Positions 1 to 6,592 of a stretch of 11,859 bases of DNA are shown piece after piece. Position 1 is the first letter of the stretch. Every line of letters starts with the position of its first letter. Made by a program: the position numbers and the translations under genes. This stretch comes from Clostridia bacterium. Lineage in GTDB: Bacteria > Bacillota > Clostridia > Oscillospirales > Acutalibacteraceae. The stretch spans positions 1-11,859 of the forward strand of contig CAAEIM010000213.1 in assembly GCA_900755995.1 (NCBI GenBank), written 5' to 3'. The notes beneath the pieces were generated by a model that had not been told where the DNA came from, did no database searches, and was given only the letters and a program-made list of their open reading frames with translations.

Positions 1-688
1 TATTCGGCATACAATTAATTGCATTAGCTGCATCAAGCTGAAGCTTTGCAGGATTATATGTAAGCTCCCACTCACTGTTTACAAGCTTCATTGTTGACTG
101 GAGCTGATACTCTACGCAGATTGTATCGTTGTTTACTGCTGTTACCTTTGCCTCAGGGAAGTAGTTTGACTTTGCTGTGATTGTTGGATTTGTTGTTGTG
201 GCTGTGTACTTATAAGCCTTTGTACTTGTGCTTGTTTTAAGGTTCTCGTAACCTGAAATAGAAGTAATACCGCTCTGAACAGTGCTGTTTCTTACAACAG
301 GCTCAAAGTCAAGTTTATTCTGGCTGTTACGGTAACCAACGCAAAGTGTGTTTACCTTGAGGTCAACAGAAGTGCTGCCTGTGCCGATTACTGTGAAATA
401 AGCCTTTACGAATGTCTTTTTGCTTGTAAAGTCATAGAGGGTTTTAATGTTTGTATAGTTGCCGTTGATTTTGCCGTCCTTAACATTCATAACCTCGCCG
501 GAAATGTTAGGCATATAATCCTTAGTAAGCGTTGTGTCGAGCTTAAGCTTTGAAGTATCATATGTAAGCACCCACTCAGCGTTTACAAGCTTCATTGATG
601 ACTGAAGCTCATACTCAACGCAAACAGTATTGTTCTTAACCAAAGTTACCTTTGCTGACGGGAAGTAGTTTGATGTAGCTGTTACATT
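1..688 (-). repeat. Two tandem cohesin-like modules in the amylase, about 168-residue period
   Basis: Within the amylase, residues 986-1045 and 1154-1213 align without gaps at 38 of 60 identical positions. Shared blocks are SNYFP, AKVT, CVEY, MKLVN, LTY and MPN, and NYFP recurs at 991 and 1159, a 168-residue (504-base) period. The segment LVNAEWVLTYDTSKLKLD, followed later by FVKAYFTVIGTGSTSVDL, resembles the beta-strand pattern of cohesin-type domains (a hydrophobic strand ending in L-Y-D-P-x-x-L, then a later F-x-V strand). The repeat is seen directly; the cohesin-like fold is inference. The second copy is incomplete here. Confidence 0.75.
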
Positions 689-3640
689 AAGGTTAGTTCC
701 CTGTGTAGGAGAAGTTGGTGTTGTTGGTTTTGTAGGTGTTGTCGGTTTTGTAGGTGTTGTTGGTGTTGTCGGTACAGTCGGTGATGTTGGAACAACAGGA
801 CTTGTTATATCTCCGCTTGACATATTGTAGCTGCCTGTAGCAGAAGATATACCGTTTCTCTCTGCCTTGAAAGTAAGAGCAGAGGAAGAAGAAAGTGAAG
901 ATGTTGTTACTGAAAATTCGCCTGTTACATCATCAGCCTGAGCTGTGTAAGCTGTGCCGTTTACTGTTACTGTTACATTTGAATCAGGAGCAGCAATACC
1001 TTTGATTGTTGTTTTGCCCTTTACAGCATAGCTGATTGTAGGAACATTGAGCTTTAATGCTGCTTTTGCGCTCTGAATATCTGTAATAGCCTTATTAACG
1101 CTTGCCTCGTCAGCTGAATCGCCCTGTGCAACGAGAGCATCAACAGTTGTCATAACTGAAGAAACCTTTGACCAGGTAGCTGATGTATAGTCGGAAGAGG
1201 TCATAATCTTAACCTCTCTGCCCTCTTTCTTGAGGACCTCGATAGGTGATGATGGGATTTCAATTTCTTTAACATCACAGCTTGCGCAGTCTGCACTCTT
1301 TACTGTAATGATAACTTCGCCTGAAATGCCTGTGAGGTCACCGGACTGACCACGATTGCCGTTATTTACAATAACGTTAACTGATTTACAGTCTTCGGCA
1401 GTCCATACATAGTTGCCGTCGCTGTCCTTTTCGGAAAGCTGTGTTCCGGGCCACTTGCCGTTTAACTCATTCTTATTGTCATCCCATACATAGAGATATG
1501 GAGCTGAGCTGTCATATGGCTTAACGTGAACGATTACCTTGTCCTCCTGAATAGGGGTATCTCCCTGAACCTTCTTCTTGAAGTTTACCTTAGATGATGC
1601 ACTGCCTTTCTCGTTTTCAGCCTCAAGATAGATTGTGATTGTGTCGCCGGGGTAAGCTGTGTTACCGATCTTAAACTGTGTGCCGTCCTTAACGATGAAC
1701 TTGTTGCCGCCGTCGATTGAACATTTAGCCTCGTCACAGTTACTGAGTGATACTGTAACAGTCTGTGTGTCGGTAAACTCGGATTCGCCCTTAACTGACA
1801 TAAGAGGTCTGCCGTCCGGCTCTTCAATAAGGATTGTGCCGTTCTTACCGCTGTTGAATGTTACCTTGCCGTTTGTTACGGTAGCTGATGACTGGTCATA
1901 AGTGTTTACGAGGAACTGACCGTCGCTCCATGTGTCACCTACGTCGATTGTAACATCTGTGTTTGCATTTGCACGAACACAGCCGATAACCTTATCTGAA
2001 ATGCCGTTTTTGTTGTATTCTCTTGCGAAAGCATAGCCTGATGTTGATGTAAGGCTTGTGTTAGAGCCTGCACCTACTGAAATATGGTTGTTACGGAAAG
2101 TACCAACCTTCTGCCAATGCTCAAGAATATTCTGATCCATTGAACTCCAGTTCATATCACTTCTGAGTGAGTGACCTGCGCCGCCGTTGCCGTCAAAAGA
2201 CATACCGGAAACAAGCGGACGATTTGTTTCATCGCCGTAGAAAATCTGAACTCCGCCCGGACACATAAGAAGACCTGAGCCTGTGCCGATAAGGTCGTTT
2301 CTTGCAAGTGTTGAGTCGTGTGAAGATACATATGAAAGAACATTGAAGCTGTCATCGTTGTTGATAGCGTTTGCAAAGCCATCATATGTTCCCTTTATAG
2401 TGCCTGCGCTGAAAAGTCCGCCGCCCTGTGTAGAGAAGTTGATCATTGAGTCAAAGCCGCCCTGTGTGTAGTAGCCGTCTTTGTTTACACCATGATCCCA
2501 ATGCTCACCTGTCATCCAGAAGTCGAGGTTGTCGAGCGCCTTATCAGGGTTATTGGCTTTCCATTTTTTGAGAGCTGCAACGCACTTTGTCTTAAGCTTG
2601 TTCCATGAAGCAAACTCTACGTGCTTTGCAGTATCGCAGCGGAAGCCGTCAACGCCAAATTCCTCTACCCACTCTGCAAGCCATGTTGTCAAGTAGTCGG
2701 ATACTGTGCCGCTGCTGCCGTACTTAGAAATCTTCTGATTGTAAGTGCCTTCCTTAGTCCACTTTGTTTTGAGAAACTCAGGAATGCTGACAGACTGTGT
2801 TGACTCTGTTTTGAAGTCCGGCAAACCTGTGAGATCACGGGTAAGATCATCGCCGCCTACAGGTGTATAACCCGGAAGACCGCTGCGGACCCATGAGCCC
2901 CACCATCTGCCCCAGTCAGAAGCTGATGATTCATAATCGATGTAACTATGGAATTCGTTTGCGCCTGTGAGTCTGTACTTGTAATCAGACACACCCGGAA
3001 GCAATGTACCGTAGTTGTACTCCTCCATATCTACTATATTATTATAGCCAGAATGGTTCATAACGATATCCATAACAATTCTGATACCGTGCTCGTGAGC
3101 TGTATCAACAAGCTCTTTGAATTCTTCCTTTGTACCGAAGTTTGCATCAGCCTCGGTATAGTCAAGAACATAATAGCCATGGTATGAATAGTGAACAAAG
3201 TCCTTGCCCGAATCTACATAGCCGTGAATCTGCTCGTACGGAGCACTCAGCCAGATTGCGTTTATTCCGAGGTCATTAAAATATCCCTCTTCAATCTTCT
3301 GGGTAATACCTGCAAAGTCGCCGCCGTGGAAAGTACCCGGTGCAGTATCCCAGCCGGAAAGCGGATTTCCGTTGGCATCCAGTGTTCTGCCGTAAGAGTG
3401 GTCGTTTGATTTGTTTCCGTTATTAAAACGGTCGGTTAGCAGGAAATAAACCGATGCGTTGTCCCACGAAAAGGTGTTGCCGCCCGCTGATACCGCTTCA
3501 GGCGCAGAGGCAGAAACTGTTTCGTCGTTATCAAGTGTAGCGGCGCTTGCCACAGTTGAAAACGCAAAGGTTGTGCTCGACATTACGGTGCAAAGTGCAA
3601 TTGCAACGCTTGTCGCCTTTAACATTCCTTTCTTGTTCAT
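1..3640 (-). CDS. Secreted multidomain alpha-amylase, GH13 MalS-like, with CBM26 and cohesin-like modules (3' end outside window)
   Basis: Extracellular endo-acting alpha-amylase, 1213 codons visible, no stop before the left edge. Residues 1-33 are a signal peptide with cleavage likely after ASA (33). The GH13 barrel spans about 57-480. Visible motifs are DIVMNH (191-196), LPD (273-275), GFRCDTAKHV with nucleophile D336, MTGEHWDHG with acid/base E379, and SSHD with D442, so the catalytic triad is intact. The wording closely follows E. coli MalS (HGYY, ANFGT, GEHWDHGV, FNVLSYVSSHD, QIFYGDE), suggesting subfamily GH13_19. Next come the amylase C-terminal beta domain (to about 605), a chitobiase-C-like beta module (606-690), a CBM26-like starch-binding module (700-795; YLYVWD, GKWPGTQL, NVIVNNG), a FIVAR-like helical stretch (about 810-865), a Big-type Ig domain (866-940), a Pro-Thr linker (951-979), and two cohesin-like modules from 984. 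The start ATG at 3640 has AAAGGAG nine bases upstream. Whether a dockerin or sortase signal follows cannot be seen. Amylase call is secure; the smaller modules are by resemblance. Confidence 0.95.
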   Translation of the reverse strand, partial: MNKKGMLKATSVAIALCTVMSSTTFAFSTVASAATLDNDETVSASAPEAVSAGGNTFSWDNASVYFLLTDRFNNGNKSNDHSYGRTLDANGNPLSGWDTAPGTFHGGDFAGITQKIEEGYFNDLGINAIWLSAPYEQIHGYVDSGKDFVHYSYHGYYVLDYTEADANFGTKEEFKELVDTAHEHGIRIVMDIVMNHSGYNNIVDMEEYNYGTLLPGVSDYKYRLTGANEFHSYIDYESSASDWGRWWGSWVRSGLPGYTPVGGDDLTRDLTGLPDFKTESTQSVSIPEFLKTKWTKEGTYNQKISKYGSSGTVSDYLTTWLAEWVEEFGVDGFRCDTAKHVEFASWNKLKTKCVAALKKWKANNPDKALDNLDFWMTGEHWDHGVNKDGYYTQGGFDSMINFSTQGGGLFSAGTIKGTYDGFANAINNDDSFNVLSYVSSHDSTLARNDLIGTGSGLLMCPGGVQIFYGDETNRPLVSGMSFDGNGGAGHSLRSDMNWSSMDQNILEHWQKVGTFRNNHISVGAGSNTSLTSTSGYAFAREYNKNGISDKVIGCVRANANTDVTIDVGDTWSDGQFLVNTYDQSSATVTNGKVTFNSGKNGTILIEEPDGRPLMSVKGESEFTDTQTVTVSLSNCDEAKCSIDGGNKFIVKDGTQFKIGNTAYPGDTITIYLEAENEKGSASSKVNFKKKVQGDTPIQEDKVIVHVKPYDSSAPYLYVWDDNKNELNGKWPGTQLSEKDSDGNYVWTAEDCKSVNVIVNNGNRGQSGDLTGISGEVIITVKSADCASCDVKEIEIPSSPIEVLKKEGREVKIMTSSDYTSATWSKVSSVMTTVDALVAQGDSADEASVNKAITDIQSAKAALKLNVPTISYAVKGKTTIKGIAAPDSNVTVTVNGTAYTAQADDVTGEFSVTTSSLSSSSALTFKAERNGISSATGSYNMSSGDITSPVVPTSPTVPTTPTTPTKPTTPTKPTTPTSPTQGTNLNVTATSNYFPSAKVTLVKNNTVCVEYELQSSMKLVNAEWVLTYDTSKLKLDTTLTKDYMPNISGEVMNVKDGKINGNYTNIKTLYDFTSKKTFVKAYFTVIGTGSTSVDLKVNTLCVGYRNSQNKLDFEPVVRNSTVQSGITSISGYENLKTSTSTKAYKYTATTTNPTITAKSNYFPEAKVTAVNNDTICVEYQLQSTMKLVNSEWELTYNPAKLQLDAANAINCMPN
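704..790 (-). repeat. Pro-Thr linker and underlying minisatellite DNA
   Basis: Codes for residues 951-979 of the amylase, a run of PT, TTP and TKP units. At DNA level it is a short imperfect tandem repeat of GTTGGT/GTAGGT-type hexamers including two copies of an 18-base unit. Such linkers are typical flexible, often O-glycosylated spacers between modules of extracellular glycosidases. The DNA repeat is a plausible site for copy-number slippage. Confidence 0.85.
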
Positions 3641-3649
3641 AAGAAATTA

Positions 3650-3656
3650 CTCCTTT
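3650..3656 (-). promoter_or_regulatory. Ribosome binding site of the amylase
   Basis: Reads AAAGGAG on the minus strand, nine bases before the ATG at 3640. It fixes the start of the amylase, which begins directly with a Lys-rich n-region of the signal peptide. Confidence 0.85.
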
Positions 3657-3667
3657 CAAAACTTCAT

Positions 3668-3684
3668 AAGGGATAACTCCCCTT
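3668..3684 (-). promoter_or_regulatory. Short inverted repeat in the amylase 5' leader
   Basis: AAGGG and CCCTT arms flank a 7-base centre, between the possible promoter and the ribosome binding site. It could be a small leader hairpin or a half-conserved operator. No match to the CcpA cre consensus is seen. Function is unknown. Confidence 0.3.
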
Positions 3685-3692
3685 GCTATTTA

Positions 3693-3721
3693 ATATTATC
3701 ACAAAAAATTCACGAATTCTA
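3693..3721 (-). promoter_or_regulatory. Possible sigma-A promoter of the amylase
   Basis: On the minus strand a TAATAT -10 (3693-3698) lies 17 bases from a weak TAGAAT -35 (3716-3721), in an AT-rich stretch about 50-80 bases upstream of the start codon. The -10 is reasonable and the -35 poor, so an activator would be expected if this is the real promoter. Confidence 0.3.
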
Positions 3722-3755
3722 TATTTTTCTTATAAAAAAATTAAAAACGTCATAA

Positions 3756-3773
3756 TTTACAAATTACTGTAAA
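3756..3773 (-). terminator. Weak terminator-like hairpin after the DNA glycosylase gene
   Basis: TTTACA and TGTAAA form a 6-bp AT-rich stem with a 6-base loop just after the glycosylase stop codon. It is followed on the minus strand by two T-rich runs. The stem is weak, so read-through into the amylase leader is possible. Confidence 0.3.
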
Positions 3774-3776
3774 ACA

Positions 3777-4646
3777 TTATGTGCACTTTGCCATTGTTAT
3801 TGAAGCATTATTATCAAATAATTCAGGATGCATACGGCTGTAATGAAAAATATACTGCTGTGCTATTCCTGCATACTCACCGAAGTCCTCAGCACACATA
3901 TTTGGAAAAAGCTTTTCCATTGCACGTTTCATCCACACGTCTATCGGAAAAGCCTCTACTCTGTGCATACCAAACAGCAGAGTGCAGTCGGCAACCTTAA
4001 CCCCTACGCCTGTAATCTTCATCAGCTCCGCCCTTGCCTTATCATATTCAAGGGTACGGCAGCTCTCAAGGTCAACCTCCCCATGACTTACCTTTTGCGC
4101 CGCATCAATCAGGTATCGGCTGCGAAAGCCCGCCCTCAGCGGTGCGAGAGAGTCGACTGTAAGCTCTGCCATTTTCTGCGGAGTGGGAAAGGCGTAAGCT
4201 CCCTCTGAAATCTCCTCGCCAAAGCATTCGCACAGCCTTTGGACAATTCCCTTAATTCGCTTGATGTTGTTGTTCTGCGATATTATAAATGTGCATAAAG
4301 CTTCATACGGCTCCTGACGCAAAATTCTTATGCCCGAAGCATACTCAGCCGCTTCGCTGAGAACAGGGTGTATTTTTTTTATTTCATCTCTGATTTTTCC
4401 GTAATCGAGATCGAGGTCAAAGTAATTCTTCCATATGTTTTCAAAATCGGCACAGGTTGAATTTTCTATATATAATATATCTCCCTCAAGCCTAACCTTG
4501 ACCTTTCTGCCGTATGCAATTCCATTAAAAGAGCCGTCTGCATTTTCAGTCCACCTAAAGCTCTGACCGCAGTCAAGCGTTTGGCGCAAATCAAGATTAT
4601 CTATTCCTTCAACAGCTATGTATCCGCCGTATTCCTTACAATTCAT
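3777..4646 (-). CDS. ogg: 8-oxoguanine DNA glycosylase / AP lyase, OGG1 family
   Basis: A 289-residue bifunctional base-excision repair enzyme that removes 8-oxoguanine from DNA and nicks the abasic site. The N-terminal OGG domain has GQSFRW (27-32), which matches the eukaryotic OGG1 motif. The central part has LRQEPYEAL and the damage-recognition NNN (125-127). The helix-hairpin-helix-GPD region is ITGVGVKVADC with the Schiff-base lysine K217, then FPIDVWM with the catalytic aspartate D236. The 19-residue K-to-D spacing equals human K249/D268. Length fits the bacterial OGG1 type known from Clostridium acetobutylicum. The start was placed at 4646 because AAGGGGG lies six bases upstream. A longer frame to 4697 would start inside the likely promoter, and the ATG at 4652 sits directly on the ribosome binding site. 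The gene appears monocistronic. Confidence 0.95.
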   Translation of the reverse strand: MNCKEYGGYIAVEGIDNLDLRQTLDCGQSFRWTENADGSFNGIAYGRKVKVRLEGDILYIENSTCADFENIWKNYFDLDLDYGKIRDEIKKIHPVLSEAAEYASGIRILRQEPYEALCTFIISQNNNIKRIKGIVQRLCECFGEEISEGAYAFPTPQKMAELTVDSLAPLRAGFRSRYLIDAAQKVSHGEVDLESCRTLEYDKARAELMKITGVGVKVADCTLLFGMHRVEAFPIDVWMKRAMEKLFPNMCAEDFGEYAGIAQQYIFHYSRMHPELFDNNASITMAKCT

Positions 4647-4668
4647 AAACATCCCCCTTTTTCTTACA

Positions 4669-4697
4669 ATGATATAATAAACCTCTAAAATTATCAA
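4669..4697 (-). promoter_or_regulatory. Likely sigma-A promoter of the DNA glycosylase gene
   Basis: On the minus strand, TTGATA (4692-4697) is separated by exactly 17 bases from TATCAT (4669-4674). It lies about 25 bases upstream of the chosen start codon, which gives a short leader containing the AAGGGGG ribosome binding site. Confidence 0.6.
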
Positions 4698-4742
4698 CTT
4701 TTTTAGTCCGAGCAGATAGTTTAGCTTAATTCAATGCTTTTT

Positions 4743-4856
4743 GTGCCCGACAATCAGTTTTATATAACCTATACGACCTTTTTTAGTCCGAGCAGACAGT
4801 CTGGTTTTAATTCAAAACTTTTAATGCCCGGAAATTGCTTGGCTGTTGTCGGGCAC
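4743..4856. repeat. 11-bp perfect inverted repeat spanning two repeat units
   Basis: GTGCCCGACAA (4743-4753) is the exact reverse complement of TTGTCGGGCAC (4846-4856). An alternative, tighter stem pairs TGCCCG (4825-4830) with CGGGCA (4850-4855), so two mutually exclusive folds are possible. Just beyond, CGAGAG (4856-4861) can pair with CTCTCG (4883-4888). Transcription across this region is not established. Confidence 0.6.
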
Positions 4857-4900
4857 GAGAGTTTTTTCTTTACGATACTATCCTCTCGAATATGTGCAGT

Positions 4901-4945
4901 CCACTGACTGCCAGCCCACTGACTGCCAGCTCACCGGCTGCCGAG
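4901..4945. repeat. 15-bp tandem repeat, two exact copies and one degenerate
   Basis: CCACTGACTGCCAGC is at 4901-4915 and again at 4916-4930. A diverged third unit, TCACCGGCTGCCGAGC, runs directly into the third copy of the larger repeat. Looks like a small minisatellite. Confidence 0.75.
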
Positions 4946-4978
4946 CAGACGGTTTTGCTTTAATTCAAAACTTTAAAC

Positions 4979-5015
4979 AAAAATCAGGTCAGACCGAAGT
5001 CGTGACCTGATTTTT
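4979..5015 (-). terminator. Strong intrinsic terminator of the ABC operon
   Basis: AAAAATCAGGTCA (4979-4991) pairs perfectly with TGACCTGATTTTT (5003-5015). The stem continues inside with GAC/GTC around a CGAA loop, with one bulged G. On the minus strand it ends in a T run and lies about 25 bases after the last stop codon of the ABC operon. The A/T symmetry would let it work in both directions. Confidence 0.9.
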
Positions 5016-5038
5016 AATTAACTCAGATATTTGAAAAA

Positions 5039-6592
5039 TCAAGAATTTGCGAAATCCTCAACCTCTTTATTATTTGCAACGGTTGTAGCCTGCTCAATTA
5101 GCTTGCTTGGGTTTGTCTTATAAAGGTAACCTACGGTATCGCCGTTTACCTGTGCAAGATATTTATTGCCGCCTGCATCAAAGAATTTAACCGTGTCGTT
5201 GCTGCCGTCAGAGTAGGTGTACTCAGCGGTAAATACAGCACTGCCGCTCGGCTTATCGCCTGAGCTTTCGCTCTTTTGAAGGAGTGTGAGGTTCTGGAAG
5301 AAGGTTGAGAAGTATGCGCTGTTAATCTCCTTGCCATCACATGTTACGGTATTTGTCACCGATGCGCTTTCGTTTCCGCCATCATCAGTTGTAGTTGTGT
5401 TCTTTGAGCTGATATTAAAAACATATGTGTCTGAGCCGTTGTTTACTGTGAGCGTTGAAACGGCTGACATCAGTGGATGGAGCACATATTCTGAGGTAAG
5501 CTTGTCATAGCTCATATCTACCCATGGGAGTTTTTCCGAAGTCATTGTATAAACAATACTTTCTCCCTTGACCATAAGGTTTACATTGCCGCTGCCGTCC
5601 GGCTTTGAGGCGATAAGGCTTACTGTTGTGTCGGGATATACAGCCTCAAGCGAGGTATATGGATCTGAAAGTCCAAGCTCTTTAAGCTGTGCGTCTGTTG
5701 GATTTACCATTTTTACAGACTCCGCATACAAGCCTCTGATTGCGCCCGATACTTCACTGCTTGCAGTTTCGCTTGCATAGCACTTTTTGGGAGAGGTGAT
5801 AACTGTGGTTGCAGAGTTTTTGCCGTCACTGTTCGGCTCAAGCACTACACTCTCGGGAAAGTTTTTGCCCGAAAGAGTAATTTTGCTGAACTGCGAACTC
5901 TCTGTATCTGCGGCGGCATCGTTTATTTCCTTTGAAAACAAATCCGTAAGGCTGTATAAGAAGGAATCAACCGCCTCATTTTCCACAAGGAATATTGTGT
6001 CGGATGTGCCGAACTTTACATATGTTCCTGCATCGGACGGAGCCTTGCTGCCCACAATGATTTTTGCCTTGGTCTTGTCGCTGAATGTAACAACAACCGT
6101 AGCTTCCGGTTTATCAAAGCCACATTCTGAGGATTTTGCACCGTCAAGACTGATTACCTCTGAAAAATCAATTGCCGCTGCATCGTTTGCTATGGAATCG
6201 GCAGTGCCTGACTGCATATCATAATCTTCGTAGCCGACAAGCGTATAAATTGTCGGCTGGCTGTTGCCGTCCTCGTCAACCGGAGTTTCTGACTTTATCG
6301 TCATTGAACCCGACAGGTTTTCAACATCAATTTCTACAATGTCTGCCGGCACATACTCAAGCAATGTGCCGTAGCTGTTGTTTTCGATTTCGCCCTTATC
6401 GTTGGTATTTATTTTTACCTGATAAAAGCCGTCATCTCCGACAGAGGTTGACATATCAGTGCCCTGATCAATATCGTCCATAGGGTCTTTTGAGTCCCCC
6501 GACTTCGGAAGAAAAATCAGGAGCAGCATTATTCCCACAAAAACCACTGCCACAGCAGCGATTATAATAAGAAGCTTAATATTCTTTTTCAT
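5039..6592 (-). CDS. DUF4340-containing membrane-anchored protein, last gene of ABC operon
   Basis: A 517-residue protein with a short cytoplasmic start (MKKNIK), one membrane helix at about 5-28 and a large extracytoplasmic part rich in Asp, Ser and Thr. Residues about 80-220 match the DUF4340 pattern: CGFDKPEATVVVTFSD, then KIIVGSKAP, TYVKFG, TIFLVENEAVD. A second half (about 260-500) has similar alternating strands and may be a diverged copy. The start ATG overlaps the upstream TAA in TAATG, with AGGAGG eight bases before it (6601-6606). An upstream ATG eight codons earlier is inside the neighbouring gene and lacks a ribosome site. DUF4340 proteins are regularly found beside GldG-type ABC genes; the molecular role is not known. 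A part in substrate handling or in holding the complex outside the membrane is inference. Confidence 0.9.
   Translation of the reverse strand: MKKNIKLLIIIAAVAVVFVGIMLLLIFLPKSGDSKDPMDDIDQGTDMSTSVGDDGFYQVKINTNDKGEIENNSYGTLLEYVPADIVEIDVENLSGSMTIKSETPVDEDGNSQPTIYTLVGYEDYDMQSGTADSIANDAAAIDFSEVISLDGAKSSECGFDKPEATVVVTFSDKTKAKIIVGSKAPSDAGTYVKFGTSDTIFLVENEAVDSFLYSLTDLFSKEINDAAADTESSQFSKITLSGKNFPESVVLEPNSDGKNSATTVITSPKKCYASETASSEVSGAIRGLYAESVKMVNPTDAQLKELGLSDPYTSLEAVYPDTTVSLIASKPDGSGNVNLMVKGESIVYTMTSEKLPWVDMSYDKLTSEYVLHPLMSAVSTLTVNNGSDTYVFNISSKNTTTTDDGGNESASVTNTVTCDGKEINSAYFSTFFQNLTLLQKSESSGDKPSGSAVFTAEYTYSDGSNDTVKFFDAGGNKYLAQVNGDTVGYLYKTNPSKLIEQATTVANNKEVEDFANS

Larger units (their letters stand above)
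4698..4974. repeat. Cluster of imperfect direct repeats in a gene-free region
   Basis: The 19-mer CTTTTTTAGTCCGAGCAGA occurs exactly at 4698-4716 and 4778-4796. Its core CCGAGCAGAC (4788-4797) returns at 4941-4950. The 16-mer TTTAATTCAAAACTTT, downstream of the second copy (4806-4821), returns after the third (4959-4974). The first copy has the related CTTAATTCAATGCTTT. So three diverged copies of one unit of about 45-55 bases are present, without a convincing open reading frame. Apart from these repeats and the hairpins listed separately, nothing else is seen between the glycosylase and the ABC operon. Confidence 0.75.

Noticed and set aside
1..3640. Dockerin in the amylase
   Set aside because: No duplicated calcium-binding loop of dockerin type is seen in the visible part; one may exist beyond the left edge.
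1585..3755. Several open frames of 60-98 codons on the plus strand and in another minus frame inside the amylase gene
   Set aside because: They overlap a gene with clear domain matches, lack ribosome sites and have low-complexity or improbable protein sequences.
4647..4697. 17-codon N-terminal extension of the DNA glycosylase
   Set aside because: It covers the probable promoter, lacks a ribosome site and is not matched in the OGG1 family, whereas the start at 4646 has AAGGGGG at good spacing.
4698..4974. CRISPR array
   Set aside because: The repeats are too few, differ in length and spacing, and no cas genes are present.
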